Shown piece by piece: positions 10,525-22,129 of a stretch of DNA of 38,398 nucleotides. Below the pieces are notes generated by a model. The model made no database searches. It was not told the origin of the DNA and worked only from the letters and a program-made list of their open reading frames with translations. The stretch comes from Phaeoceros laevis. Its lineage: Eukaryota; Anthocerotophyta; Anthocerotopsida; Notothyladales. The number at the start of each line of letters is the position of its first letter. Within the stretch, counting starts at the first letter, position 1. Location of the stretch: NCBI GenBank assembly GCA_049999765.1, contig JBNGIQ010008340.1, positions 1 through 38,398 of the forward strand. The letters run 5' to 3'. The position numbers were made by a program, and so were the translations under genes.

Positions 10525-10770
10525 ATGGCTGGAGTTTCAGCTTCAAGGGAACAGACACCGTCATCCGATGCCAGCAGCGCCTCAATCTCACCCTCCTCCG
10601 CCACGGACTCGTGCAGGAAAAAGAAATCCGAGGGAGCATCGTTGATGCAAGACGTGATAGATCACCTAGACGAGTTTGTGCACGCATCCATGGACGAGCA
10701 CAAAAAATGTTTTCACAAGACAATGAGCAAGGTGTGGAAACCTGAAACCCCGGATTCTTGTCTAGCTTGA
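10525..10770 (+). CDS. Small conserved plant protein (DEFxHASMDEHK family)
   Basis: 81 residues from the ATG at 10525. The N-terminal half is low-complexity Ser/Thr/Ala. The C-terminal part, 'DHLDEFVHASMDEHKKCF', closely matches a short plant-specific family whose members read 'DEFIHASMDEHKTCFKKTI'. I recall it as conserved in land plants without an established function. The predicted structure is one or two helices; no membrane segment or catalytic motif is visible. The open frame runs upstream to 10495 without another ATG. An alternative ending through a donor at AAG|GTGTGG (about 10732) is possible. Confidence 0.6.
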   Translation: MAGVSASREQTPSSDASSASISPSSATDSCRKKKSEGASLMQDVIDHLDEFVHASMDEHKKCFHKTMSKVWKPETPDSCLA

Positions 10771-11333
10771 CCGGTGCAGGGGTTCAAACTGAGAATCGCA
10801 GTATCGTGATATTTTTCACTGCTAGTGTGCAGATGTTTGGACTCACAAAAGTGGTGCAGTCTTCTTCTCCTGTCGAAAGTGTTCTCGAGCTGACAGTGAC
10901 AACCTCCGAGTCGTAACAGCAAATGACTTTAAATTGCAACCCCTGTCAAGACGCACCAGCCCATTCCAGTGTGCACTGTGCAGCTCGCAAGTCTCTGTTG
11001 CTGCCTTGAAGGGGGCTCCTGAGCGGCACAGCGCTGTAAATTCTGAGACATAACCGTCAAGAGCCTTTGTCCATATTGCTTGAGGGACATTTGAGTGCGG
11101 AATGAAACGGGTGAAGCGGGGTTAATTCTGTGCTTATTGCCCTATTGGTTGAACCATGAATGTCCGACTTTATCCTGGGTAAGTGAATCACAGTTACGGA
11201 AATCCGCTATACCCATCCCCACAGTTTGAAAGTGAGGAGGTAGGCAGAACGTTTTGCAGGCAGATGTTGTGTACAGGGTAGATCCTCTGTTGGTGGAGTC
11301 ATGGCCATACGACCTTGTTAGACCAAATTTAAG
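10771..11333. other. Intergenic stretch before the SET-domain gene
   Basis: About 560 bp without a recognisable gene. It should contain the 3' untranslated region of the small gene and the promoter and leader of the methyltransferase. No repeats noted. Confidence 0.5.
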
Positions 11334-14181
11334 ATGGCGGCACAGCTGCGACCTTGCCACCTGGTGGGCTTGCACGAATTTGCTAGTTTTCGCGTAAGGC
11401 GGGAGCGCCAAACTCTGCAGCGCTGTCAGAAGCGGGCGAGCACATTGTGTGCCTTGTCTACTCAGGCCCAAGATCAAGGGAGCAGGACTGTGGGAGTGAG
11501 CTGGGGTTGCGATGTCTACTCAGTTGATTCCGCAAATGCATGTCAGGAATGGCTTGCCCAGGAAGGTTTGCCTCCGCCAAAGGTTGTTGTGAAGAAGGTG
11601 GATACAGGTGGGAGGGGTATGGTGTCAGTTGACAAGATTCGCCGAGGGGAGCTGGTCATTTCGGTACCCTCCTCGACCATTATGAGCATCAACTCGGTGA
11701 GTTCCCTGCCTTCCTCTGGTGCCTCCACCTGTGCTGGGGAACCTTGCTGAAACTGTAGCTCTGGTGTCGCTTTGCTGTGTCAGAAATGGAGCCTTCCTGA
11801 GGCAGGCGAGATCCTACATCGCGAGGGTGTGCCAGAATGGCCTACGCTAGCCACATTCCTTGTCAGCGAGGCATGTCAAGGAAAATCTTCACGGTGGCGT
11901 TACTACATAGACTCGTTACCTCAGCAGCCTAATTCCATTCTGCAGTGGTAAGTGACGGTACTGGATTCCTACAGCGGGCAGGTCGAGGCAACTGCATTTT
12001 ATAAAGCATGCCCACCTGCTTATTGTCTTGAATTGCCTTTCTCCCAGGTCCCGGGCAGAAGTGAATAAATATTTGGCTGCTTCACCAACAAAGGAGCGTG
12101 CTATCGAGTGCATCTCGGGCGTAACTGATGTGTATGCTCTCATCCAACTCGTAAGTCCTGTATGGCTTGTGGCCCTGTTGACCATGCAGGTTGACCAGTA
12201 TGCTACAGCTGATGGGTAATGTGATGTAAAGCACCTTGTTGTTCTGAGCTACCGTATAGTTTTCGTGTATTTAGGATGACTTATCAAACTGCAGTTCTGT
12301 ATGGCAGATTTGAAAGTTTGAATGCAAAAGTTTTCTCGAAGCACCCTGAGCTATTTCCGCCAGAGGTGTTCCCCGTTTGTCTTTGCATAATCTGAGCTTA
12401 ATTTGATGAAATTATTAAAATTGTAAGTTTTCTGAGCAAAGGGAGCTGTGTCATCAGGTGTTTGAACTGGAAAATTTTAAGTGGGCTTTCGGCATTCTCT
12501 TCTCCCGTGCTGTAAGTCTGCTGATTTTCCTCCGGTGGTTCTGGTATGGTCATGCTGGTCGTTGGCATGTTAAGTACAGATGCACGCAGACTGTGTTGAT
12601 AATAGTTTCATGCGCTTCTAAACTTTCATGTATGATGTTTAATGCTCTTCTCTTTGTAACGGAATTTGCCAATAGGTCCGGCTGCCCACTCTTGGAAAGG
12701 TTGCGCTTGTTCCTTTGGCAGATATGTTCAACCACAGCACTGAGGTACGGTTTCTCTGGGGACTTTCTAACTAACTGTATTCTGGTAGTGCTTGAGAGCC
12801 GGATGTAGTATTTTCTTTCAAGTCAGTAGAGCTTGTGGCAGTGACCGAGCCGATTTGCATATTTGTTGCTGCCCTCCAGGCTGAGACCTTCTTGGATTTT
12901 GTTCCTTCATCACTGGCAGTGACTTTAGCTGCAGGGCGGGCGTATGAGCAGGGTCAGCAGGTTGGTTGTTCAGTGCCCTTACCGTGGTGAAGCTACCCTG
13001 CTGATGCAATTTTTGGTGTCTAACCTCAAGCGTGACCGTGGCCAGGTGTTCAATTCTTATGGTAAACGGTCCAGCAGTGAGCTTCTAATTGCTTATGGCT
13101 TTGTGCCTCTGGAGGTGAACAATGAGGACTCAGTTGAGTTGGTTTTGAGTCTGAATTCTGAGGATGAGATGTATGAAGCAAAGGCTGCTGCTCTAAAGGA
13201 ACATGGCCTCACAACGTATCCTGCAGCTATTACTAACGTGAATAGCTGGTTGACTCTATCTTTCAAATACAGGAGTGAACAAATATATGCTTTGAGGTTA
13301 CAATCTGCTGACCAGGATAAAAAGGATCAGGTTTTTTTGTTGCTAAGAGATGCAAGTTGTTCGGGGTTCTGAATTGATTCTTGACAACTTGGTAGACCTC
13401 AAAGGTACCCTGTGAGGAAAGATGGATTGCCGGCCCAGCTGCTAGCTTTTGCACATCTTGTGGCCTGCCCACCGGACATGGAGTCTTTGTATAAAGAGGT
13501 AAATATGCCGATTCACATAAGATGTTGGTTCTGTCTTGGAGTCTAGCATAAGGTGTAGCAAAGCGCTAAGCGTTCTCAGCTCCGTCTGGAATACTGCAGA
13601 TTGCTCTTGCGGCAACGTATGCAGCGTCTAAGAAGCAGGAAGACGCCTACTTGTCACACCTCGCACTAGATATCGACATTCAAGCTTATGAGATCGTATT
13701 GGCGATATGTGAATCAGCTATCTCCAGATACTCGACATTCTTGAAGGTAAGATATCAAAAGATGTCCCATGTATGGGTTGCCTGTGACACTTGGAATGTG
13801 GGACGTTGCACTCACTGATGTTATTTATGACAGGGTAAGGAGAAGCTGGCTGACAACAGCGTGGATGAGACTTTAGCCTCATCCCCAGATTCCAGGGTTC
13901 AGTGGCTGACCGGCAATGCAGTTTTGCTCTGTACCAACGAGCGTAGAGTACTGTACCGCCTGCAGAGTGTAAGAAAACTTTGTATCCTTGCAGATTAGAG
14001 AAGCTTGTGACATGCTGTGCTCAACTTTCAGTAACTGGAACTTCCTTTTGTGCTCATTCAGGCTTTGCGCAACAAATTGCGGGAGTTGCGAGCAGCTGTA
14101 TCTGAAGGGGCTGAATTGGATAAGCCCTACAAAGGACCAGGCTTTTTAGGGGGGCTCAAAAAACTGTTTACGAAGTACTGA
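11334..14181 (+). CDS. SET-domain lysine methyltransferase, Rubisco-LSMT type
   Basis: Protein-lysine N-methyltransferase of the plastid Rubisco large-subunit/aldolase methyltransferase (LSMT, SETD3-like) group. Twelve exons: 11334-11696, 11784-11947, 12048-12131, 12308-12365, 12458-12511, 12676-12744, 12880-12960, 13046-13215, 13396-13498, 13600-13746, 13834-13968, 14062-14181. All junctions are GT-AG and keep frame, giving 515 residues (family about 490). The first 45 residues are basic and Ser/Thr-containing, fitting a transit peptide. Motifs: 'GLPPPKVVVKKVDTGGRGMV' starts the SET domain, then 'FKWAFGILFSRAVRLP', 'ADMFNHS' (N260-H261-S262, AdoMet pocket) and 'NSYGKRSSSELLIAYGF' (catalytic Tyr296 region). 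The C-terminal substrate-binding domain ends in 'ERRVLYRLQSALRNKLRELR'. Exon 8 to 9 was placed at AC|GTATCC to TAG|ACCTC because this restores 'HGLTTPQRYPVR'. The substrate, Rubisco or aldolase, cannot be settled here. Confidence 0.93.
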
Positions 14182-14641
14182 GCAGTTGTTAGTCCGATTA
14201 ATTCCATCATCTGTACGATCGTGTGATTCGTATCTCCAGGACTTCTTTCGGCTGTAAATGCCACTGTGCGACGCTAGCAGGCGTGGTTGTAGAATTTGTA
14301 GAAGTAAGAACTTGAAGAAGCTTTATTGCTATTTGATATAGCTCAGCCTTAGAGTCTTAGACCGAGCAGATCCCATACAAACAGTGCCTGTTTCGCGACA
14401 CACAAATTGTTGTTGCTTCCACTTGGTCACGTCCATAGCCACCCAACCTGTGGCAGATAGGCTGATACTGTACATATTCTCAAAGTCAGCGCCGATAGTG
14501 GTGCATGAACTCCTTCGGGGTTTTTGACAGTTGGCATTGTTGGATGGTTGAGCTTGATGGAAGTGTGAGAGCTGTACGGTCGCCACGTATTTCCTTCCCA
14601 CTTTAGGAATCCACCGCTAATCAATACGAAGTCCGTTAGAT
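14182..14641. other. Intergenic stretch between methyltransferase and channel
   Basis: 460 bp with no recognisable gene. It includes the methyltransferase 3' end and the channel promoter. Both genes run in the same direction. Confidence 0.5.
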
Positions 14642-17041
14642 ATGGCGGGAGTTGAACGCGGAGCAATGTCGAGAAATTCCGAGCAACGAGAGGTAGCTCA
14701 ATTGAAGGCCAGTTCCTCAGGACAGGATGCATCTCCGACTACGTCTGCTTCCTCGGCAGAACAATCAGGTGCATTGACGCGAATGATTGGCCCTTGTTCC
14801 CTGCTGGAAAATGCAAATTCCGCTGGACAGGATTCTTTTGCCAAGGAGTGCCCCTTGTTTGAGGTGGCTCTGGGGGATAATTTGGAGGCTTCAGAGGGGG
14901 ATGATGTTCTTGCAAAGCGCTTGTTGGAATTTAGGCGGTCGTGGGAAGTTCTGTCGTGCTCGCCTGTTCATAGTCATGTCTGGGAGAGCCTTGGATCTAC
15001 TCCTGTCATTTCTGTGCGAAGAACCAATTCTGATGGCAAAGAGGCGAAGGGGCCCGAGGCACCGTACTGGAAAGGTGGTTACAGTCGGTCTATTGCGTTG
15101 GAGACTGCTACATCTCCTTTCAGAAATAGTGATGGTCACTTGACAGTGGTGAGGAAGGGGAATAATGAGACTGAGCTGCAGTTTGACTGCTCCACAGGAA
15201 GGGTGCAGACGAGGCATCAGGTGTTGCCTATGAGTAGAGATTATTCCTGCACTTCAGAGCAAGTAACACCAGGAGGAAGCATTCATGGTGGCTCACTGGA
15301 AAGGCTTGACGACTACAGCATGTTCAGGACGGGATCTCGGCGAATGGAAGGAGCACCATATGCACCATCCAGTGGCCAGGGTAACCGTAATACCGCTGGT
15401 GGCAGTCCTGTGCCAAAGCCAGAGGTTGTAACGGACGTGAGTGCCAAGCGTTTCTTCGATTCTCTTCAAGGACCGGAGCTTGAACTTGCCAAGGTGAGCT
15501 TAGCTTGTTCTCTTGTGTAATGGCTCTACCTAGAAGGATTCTGCACAGAGCAGCACAGCTATAGCATTGTGGTTTGAAACCTTTTTCTTAGCAAGGCAAC
15601 ACCTGGAATTGTCTTGCTTGAAATCGGTGGTTTCATCTGGATCAGAGGTAATTAGTGTGCACGCATGCATCCAAGTCTCGAACAGATATGTCTTTTGTTA
15701 TTATGTCAGTCTTTCCTTGACTCCCAGAACCTGTGCTGTATATGTGTCCTGTGCAGGATCCGGATGATTTATTGCTGCCATCTGATCACCTGTGGCCGTT
15801 TCTTCTCCGGTTCCCCATTTCCTCATTCGGTATCACCCTTGGGCTGGGCAGCCAGACCATTTTGTGGAAGGAATTGGCAGCAAGTCGGTCCATGCATTTC
15901 TTGCACATCCCTAGTGGTATCAACCTGGGGCTGTGGTGCCTGGCCCTCCTGGCGCTTATTACCATAACCACGATGTGCATTTCAAAAGGCGCGCACTACT
16001 TCGAAGCTGTAAGAAGAGAATTCTATCATCCTGTACGAGTAAACTATTTCTTTGCTCCGTGGATTGCCTGCATGTTCTTGGCAGTGGGGGTGCCACCAGC
16101 TGTTGCAACCAGAATCCACCCAGCCGTATGGTGCGTGTTTATGGCACCTCTCTTTGTCTTGGAGCTGAAAATTTATGGGGAGTGGCTGTCCGGCGGTGAG
16201 CGCAAGCTGTCACAGGTGGCAAATCCCACCACGCACTTGGCGGTGGTAGGTAATTTTGTGGGAGCTATCCTTGCGGCAACGGTTGGGTGGAAGGAGCCTG
16301 CTATTTTCTTCTGGGCAGTGGGACTGGCTCTCTATCTGGTGGTGTTTGTGACACTCTGTCAAAGTCTGCCTACGACTCGCGCTTTGCCGAAGGACCTGCA
16401 CCCAGTGTATTTCATGTTTGTTGCAGCACCGAGCTCAGCGAGCGTGGCCTGGATGAATATAAGCGGTGATTTCGACTATTGTGCCAGGATCGTCTATTTT
16501 GTGGCACTTTTTCTGTTTACATCTCTGGCAAGCTCCTTCACCTACTGCTGTCCTTCCTTGTTCATTCTTTTCTCTTGTTGGCCTGGTCCCACAGCTGACA
16601 CAACTGACTAACTTGGATGGTTCCAATGCTCACCTACGTTCCCTGCCTGCAGATTGTAAGACTCAACTTTTTTCGAGGATTACGGTAATGCTGCCCCTGA
16701 GTGTCCCAGGCATGCTTTGCTCATTGAAATCCGTCCTTTCCAACACCTTACGAATCCTCATTGTTGCTCCGGACAGATTCTCAATCGCTTGGTGGGCCTA
16801 TACCTTTCCAATGACCGGAGCTGCTGTTGCGACTGTTCACTACTCCAACGTCGTCACTCATCCCATAACGCAGGGCATGGTGGTTTTGTTAACGGGGATT
16901 TCGTCCACAACTGTTCTCGTGGTGTTTGTGCTGACTTGTTTTCACGCACTTACGGGCACTCTCCTGCCGAATGACATGGCTATTGCTGTAACCTACAGGA
17001 AGTGCAAACCTTCTCGCCTATCTAAAAGCCGTGACTATTAG
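14642..17041 (+). CDS. SLAC1/SLAH-type slow anion channel
   Basis: Plasma-membrane anion channel of the SLAC1 (TehA-like) family. Four exons: 14642-15493, 15757-16527, 16653-16684, 16777-17041, encoding 639 residues. The long N-terminal cytosolic part (about 1-290) is Ser/Thr-rich and includes a basophilic kinase-type site 'VRRTNS'. The core begins 'WPFLLRFPISSFGITLGLGS' and continues with 'FEAVRREFYHPVRVNYFFAP', 'LELKIYGEWLSGG', 'VVGNFVGAILAATVGW' (the region carrying the SLAC1 gating Phe), 'LPKDLHPVYFMFVAAPS' and 'FSIAWWAYTFPM', giving about ten helices. The second intron (16528-16652) begins GC rather than GT. Using that donor yields 'FTSLIVRLNFFRGLRFSIAW', which has the same spacing as SLAC1. 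The N-terminus differs from Arabidopsis, so OST1/CPK regulation is only inferred. Confidence 0.93.
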
Positions 17042-17572
17042 GTTATCCATGAGATGTTACGAACGCAGACAACTTGAAGCCAAGCGAGCGGCTCGAAGTT
17101 CGAACTTGGAATCGACCGGCTTAAAATAGTTATAAGACAAGGACTCTGAAAGAGAGAATTTCATTATCCTCCTAACATTTTCTGATTAATGAGTTTTACC
17201 GAATTACTTGTCTATCCACGATCTTCCTGATGATGCAACTGCCGGTAGATACCCACTGTAGTACAGTGACTGTACCCTTTACATAGTGGTTGTACTGTAG
17301 GGTGAAGTGGTTGTGGCCCGTCCATCGCATGGTGTCGCTACCTGCCGGTATCTTCATTCTGCACCTAAATTTGTGAGTGCTGACCTGCTGCTAGGTGCGC
17401 CGTCACGACCTTGTTGGTTGCACACGCGAGACTCCTTCGTGATGTTCATTAGCAAATAGCTTGCATTCAGCGCAGTTTGGATGGACACAATTTGTGACGG
17501 CGCCTGGGAATGATGATATGATGATGGAACGAATGGACTAGGCAATCTCCTTCAAGAAACACGTCACCGAGC
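17042..17572. other. Intergenic stretch with a short palindrome
   Basis: 530 bp between the channel and the propeller gene. It holds a 7+1+7 palindrome, GTACAGTGACTGTAC, at 17261-17275, of unknown meaning. No gene is seen. Confidence 0.45.
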
Positions 17573-18739
17573 ATGGCGTCCTGGACAGTGTCCATCGCCA
17601 TTTCCGCAGCAATTTTGGCGGTGTTGGTGTCTGTGGCAGGTTTCCTCTTCATGAGCGGGCCACAAGGAGAAGCTCTCGACTACCACGGGTGTGGAGGATG
17701 GACCAGAGAAAGCGTCAGATGGGATCCGCAGGGCCAGCGGTTCCTACTTACGGACATGCGCAATGGCATTACGCAGGTAACATTACTGCAGCTGCATTTG
17801 AAGCTCTGCAGCAGCCTTGCCTGCTTTGTTGCAAATTTCTTGCTCCAATTAATGGCGGCAGCATTGTGATTTCCTACTTCCTGAGTGCAGCTTCCCTTCA
17901 ACTCCACACAAGACGAGCTGCTCCTCCAAGACCAGGAGCTGAGCAAATACGCGAGCCTGGGACTCTGCCTGGATGAAGAGCGCAACCGTCTGCTTGTGGT
18001 CTTTACCGATTTGGTGAACAAGGACTACAGTGCACTTGCTTCCTATGACACCCGGTCCTGGAGCCGCATTTTCCTCACACAGCTCAATGGCCCTGGTAAG
18101 AGTACAATCCAGCAGGTCCTCGAATTTTGTTGGAAATTTGTCAGCTGTAGGTTCACAACGGTTTGACAATTGACGCTGATTTCGATGTGTGATGCAGGCA
18201 GCAAGGGCTTCGGAGACGATGTGGCCGTGGACGAGCAAGGAACAGCATACGTGACTGATGCTGCGAAGAATGTCATCCACAGGGTGGCTGCAGATGGCGC
18301 CCGGTTACCAGAAATCGCGAGTCCCGTCTTCACGAAGCAACGCAACCTGCTGCCATTCAATCTAGTGGGATTAAACGGCATCGTGTATCATCCGGACGGT
18401 TTTCTGCTTGTTTCGCACACCTGGGCCGGCATCATTTTCAAGGTGGCACTGGACGGCAGCCTCGTCCATCCTGTGAAGGCTGACACTGGGGTCTGGGCGG
18501 ACGGGATAGCTCTCGTGACTCCCACCAAGCTGGCGGTGGCAGGCGTGTCCGGAGTGCATTTGCTCGAGAGCAGCGACGGGTGGGAGACAGCAGTTCTGAC
18601 CCAGACGTCCAGAGGTCCGCTTTACCGGTACTCCAGCTCTGTTACGGTCAGAGAAGGAAAAGTTTACGCCAGCTTCCTCCTCGGCCTTGGATGGGACAAG
18701 AAAAAGTTCAGCCTGAGGGAGGCTGGTTTCGCGCAGTGA
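17573..18739 (+). CDS. NHL/SMP-30-like beta-propeller protein, membrane-anchored
   Basis: Three exons: 17573-17776, 17891-18095 and 18198-18739, GT-AG and frame-keeping, 316 residues. An N-terminal hydrophobic segment at about 6-28 (SIAISAAILAVLVSVAGF) should act as a signal anchor or signal peptide. The rest is a six-bladed propeller of the SMP-30/gluconolactonase/NHL type: 'GFGDDVAVDEQGTAYVTDAA', 'GLNGIVYHPDGFLLVSHT', 'WADGIALVTPTKLAVAG' and 'LLESSDGWETAV'. It resembles plant proteins annotated as 'calcium-dependent phosphotriesterase superfamily', whose biochemical role is not established. Enzyme activity cannot be inferred. The stop codon lies 114 bp from the stop of the converging SUMO E1 gene. 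Confidence 0.85.
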
Positions 18740-18853
18740 ACAATGCCACTTTCGGCAGATCCATATTGCTTGAATGTGTCAGGTAGACGTAATTTTCACG
18801 TTCAGTCAGTGAGTTAGTAGTAGTCAGACATCCAGAATTCTAGGAGCTGGACG

Positions 18854-21800
18854 TCACTCGATATTTAACCTTGTCCTCTTATCCACATGGACGTCTGCGC
18901 CTACGTCGAACTGTTTCTGAGCAGTCAGCCCCTCCGTCTCTTCCCGCTTTCTCTTAGCAGCTGCAGAAGCGTCCACTATCACCAAGTCTTCGTCCTCATC
19001 CTGAGCCTTCGCAACAGCTGAGTCAGGAGCTTTGGTTCCATTTCCCACATTTTCAGGTGCGTTACCCGCGGTTGTCGGTACATCCTTGGATAGGACCATG
19101 CCATCTGGTTCTTTCTCTTCGTCAAAAGTGTCCCTGTACACATCATATTCCATATTCTCTGCTGGTCAGCATCTGGGTGAACATACTATCCAAGTGCCAG
19201 CTGTAGAACCTGAGCCTTTTTGAGGATGCCAAAGGTAATAGAAGTGGAAGGACCTGTGTTTCACTTGTATGCTGCATTTGAAATCTTGTTGCGCATCCTC
19301 CACCCAAAACACTGTGCCGTTAAGTAGAGGTGTTGGCAACTTGGAGACAACCTGAAATTTTCACCAATTAGTTTTCCAGACGGTTTCCCTGACGCCAGTC
19401 TCAACCAACTAATGTCGGGAACAAACTGTCAATCCACCCACCTTTTCTAAGTTCCGCGAATATAGTAAGACCTCATCATCTTCCAAATCGTCTCCTGTCT
19501 CGTATAGAATATTCGTGCCCTGGATGACAACTGGGGAGTTTACACCAAGCTTGCCCTTCACAATTCTCTCCACCACGTCCCTCAGTGTTGCTTTCAATGT
19601 GTTGACCTCCAGGTGTAACATTGTCTGGCAGGCGCAAAGCCCTTGTCATGATGGGACCGATGCCTTGAGACATATTCAACACGAAATACATAATAGCCAG
19701 ATTCCAGCAGAACATGACGTACCTGTGAACACACGTAGCACTTTGGGTTCGCTTCACCGGGCTCCACTGGATATAATAGCAGCTTTTTCTGTGTAGGATG
19801 TTCTACACAGTATGTCATTCTGCAAGTAAAAAGTACATAGCTTAGCCAATACTCCTGAACAGTGGGGGAAAGCAAACCCAAGCAGAGACGGTTTCCAAGC
19901 ACCGTCCATTCTGGAGAAGAGCAGTCATAGACAGGGAATGCAATTTAACCTCTTCCTTCTCACACTACCTGCAGTGCTCGAAATCATGCTTCAGCAGCTT
20001 TGTGGCTTCCAGGACGATAAGACCAGCAATTATAGCATTTGTCGTCGCTATAGCATGAATAATGTTGCCAGCAATTCCTTTGGCATCAAACAGACTCTGA
20101 AGGGGAATGCCAAACGAGTGTGCCCTCAGGTTTGCTGCAGCTGTCACAAACTCCACAGCGAGTTGATCGTCCTTATCAAAAGTTAAAGTTCCAATTTCCT
20201 GCAGAATAAACCCACAAAAAATGAACATAGGATCATGGTTAAACCGCAAGTTAGCTGGGCCCAGGTCCAGCACATAATAGTACCTCGGTGACACAACAGA
20301 GTCTAATCTTGATAATCAGTTCACTCCTCCCCATAGTCAAAATGGCCAACCTTGGATCTTGCTTCTAGAAAGAGGCGAACTGACTCCAGAAAAACCCTGG
20401 CATTCTGCTCCACAGTCCAAACTTCTTGAGGGTTTTTGAGCCCTAATCTTGCTGCAGCGGACAAAGACTCTTCTGATGGATCTATCCTTTTGCCAGCTCC
20501 ACTGTCCACACATCCTGGCAAGATCTTGTTAATATACAGAGGCACTGGAGGTCGTCGTGTTTTCCATGCATCCTCATTTTTCAGAGCGAGCTCAATATTG
20601 TGGCCAAACAAGGAATCGAAGACCCTTCTCGCAAAAGAATGTGTATCCTCATTTTCTTGCAGCTCCAAAGGCTCTTCATCTTCTGGGTTATTTGCAGTGT
20701 CACTGTCTTTTGTGTGGAGGATAAGGTCATTTGCTTGGTTTTTGTCACCAAACAGCTTCACAAAAGGAAGCTCCTTGCCCCACACTATACAGTGCACTGG
20801 CTGCAGAAACATTTTAAAGAAGTAAGCACTCAGGAAGAGCAGTGCAAGAGGTAAGACCTGCAAGGAACTCAAATCACATGAATCTAGACCTTTGATGGTG
20901 TACTTGTGATTGTGCAAATCGGATACGTTTTTGGTGCAGGCTTTGGTTGGCATTCATAACACTCTGTCCTTCCCTTGATGTGAACTGTCACCTGCGATGA
21001 CCAAAGACTTTCCATTACTTAATGCCTGCTTTCACTTTCCTCCCAAGTAAAATAGCAAGCATTAAGGTACAGCACTAAGCTGACTGTTGTTTGATTGCCT
21101 ATGCGCAAGATGCCACCCAGTAGCAGGGATCTGCTTGCCCTTGTTAGTGGAAAAATAGAAAACAAGCAATTAAAGTCAGGTAGTGGGTGAATCCAGTTGG
21201 GCCTTACCTGTCCTAGATAGCCGGTTGTTCCACTCTCTACCAAAGGCACTCCCGCAGCCAAGCACAGCCTGTTTACATGACGGCGAGCATCCAGGTTGTC
21301 CAGACCATTGAGGACAACATTGAATTGCCGGAAAAAGTTCACATTGAATTGTGGATCTTTGACATTTGCATGGTGGGCAACAATGTTCACGCCAGGTCTG
21401 AACCTCAACACTGCTTCACGAGCAACCTGGGATGACAACCTGATAAGGGCTTCTCGTATAGAGTCCAGAAAAACTAACACCAACGTAAAAACACCTAGCA
21501 ATCAGCTACTCTTCAGCCAACTGCGTCTTCAATGAATGACCACCATCCTACTACATTAAGGCAGAAAAATGGAAGGAAGCAACAGCATATCCTCAATGTT
21601 CACAACACCAAAGCTGAGCCTCACTTTAGCTTTCGACTGTCCCACATGCCGCTTGCGGAAAAGGAATTGTCTGTTGAGGTTGCTCACTTCGATCGTGTCC
21701 ATGTCAATCTGCCAAAAGAAACAAAGACTCAGTCACATGATTTAAACAGCGCAAACACCCCTACATCCGATTCACACCTCAACACCCGTCCTCGAGAACA

Positions 21801-22129
21801 AGCCCAAGACGTGCGCACTCCTTCTCGCTCTAACCTAACTCCCGACATTCGCATGGAGCAGAAGCAGGTGCATCAGATGTACCCACCAAATGAATGTCCT
21901 TGAAGCCGGTAAGCACCAAAGTCTTGAGAAGCTCACAACCAATTCCTCCGGCCCCGACCATCAGCACCTTAGCGCTCTGAAAGCGAGCAACATTGAAACA
22001 AGCTGACTCCTTCTCCGCAGCAAATGAGAAGTGGCCCACAAACAAGTAGCAATTGCAAGTTATTAATTAGGGGCTCATATCCAGCTTGTGCAATCAGCTC
22101 ACCTGCAGAGTTTCCTCCGGAAGTTCCAT
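18854..22129 (-). CDS. SAE2: SUMO-activating enzyme subunit 2 (UBA2/SAE2)
   Basis: Catalytic subunit of the heterodimeric SUMO E1, which adenylates SUMO with SAE1 and forms the E1~SUMO thioester, mainly in the nucleus. Eleven exons (minus): 22129-22103, 21976-21887, 21708-21625, 21426-21208, 20991-20890, 20800-20351, 20198-19969, 19819-19723, 19624-19442, 19351-19254, 19133-18854. All are GT-AG and in frame, 619 residues (Arabidopsis 625). Seen: nucleotide-binding G17-A-G-G-I-G22, '[16 protein letters not shown]', '[20 protein letters not shown]', active-site Cys166 in '[13 protein letters not shown]', zinc ligands C151-x-x-C154 and C428-x-x-C431, the ubiquitin-fold domain ('[20 protein letters not shown]'), and a charged C-tail with basic 'KRKREE' resembling a nuclear signal. 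All key residues are present. Confidence 0.96.

Noticed and set aside
12121-12222. Longer third exon in the SET-domain gene
   Set aside because: Donors at 12151 or 12216 either break frame or insert residues; GT|GTATGC after 12131 gives family spacing before 'VFSKHPELFPPE'.
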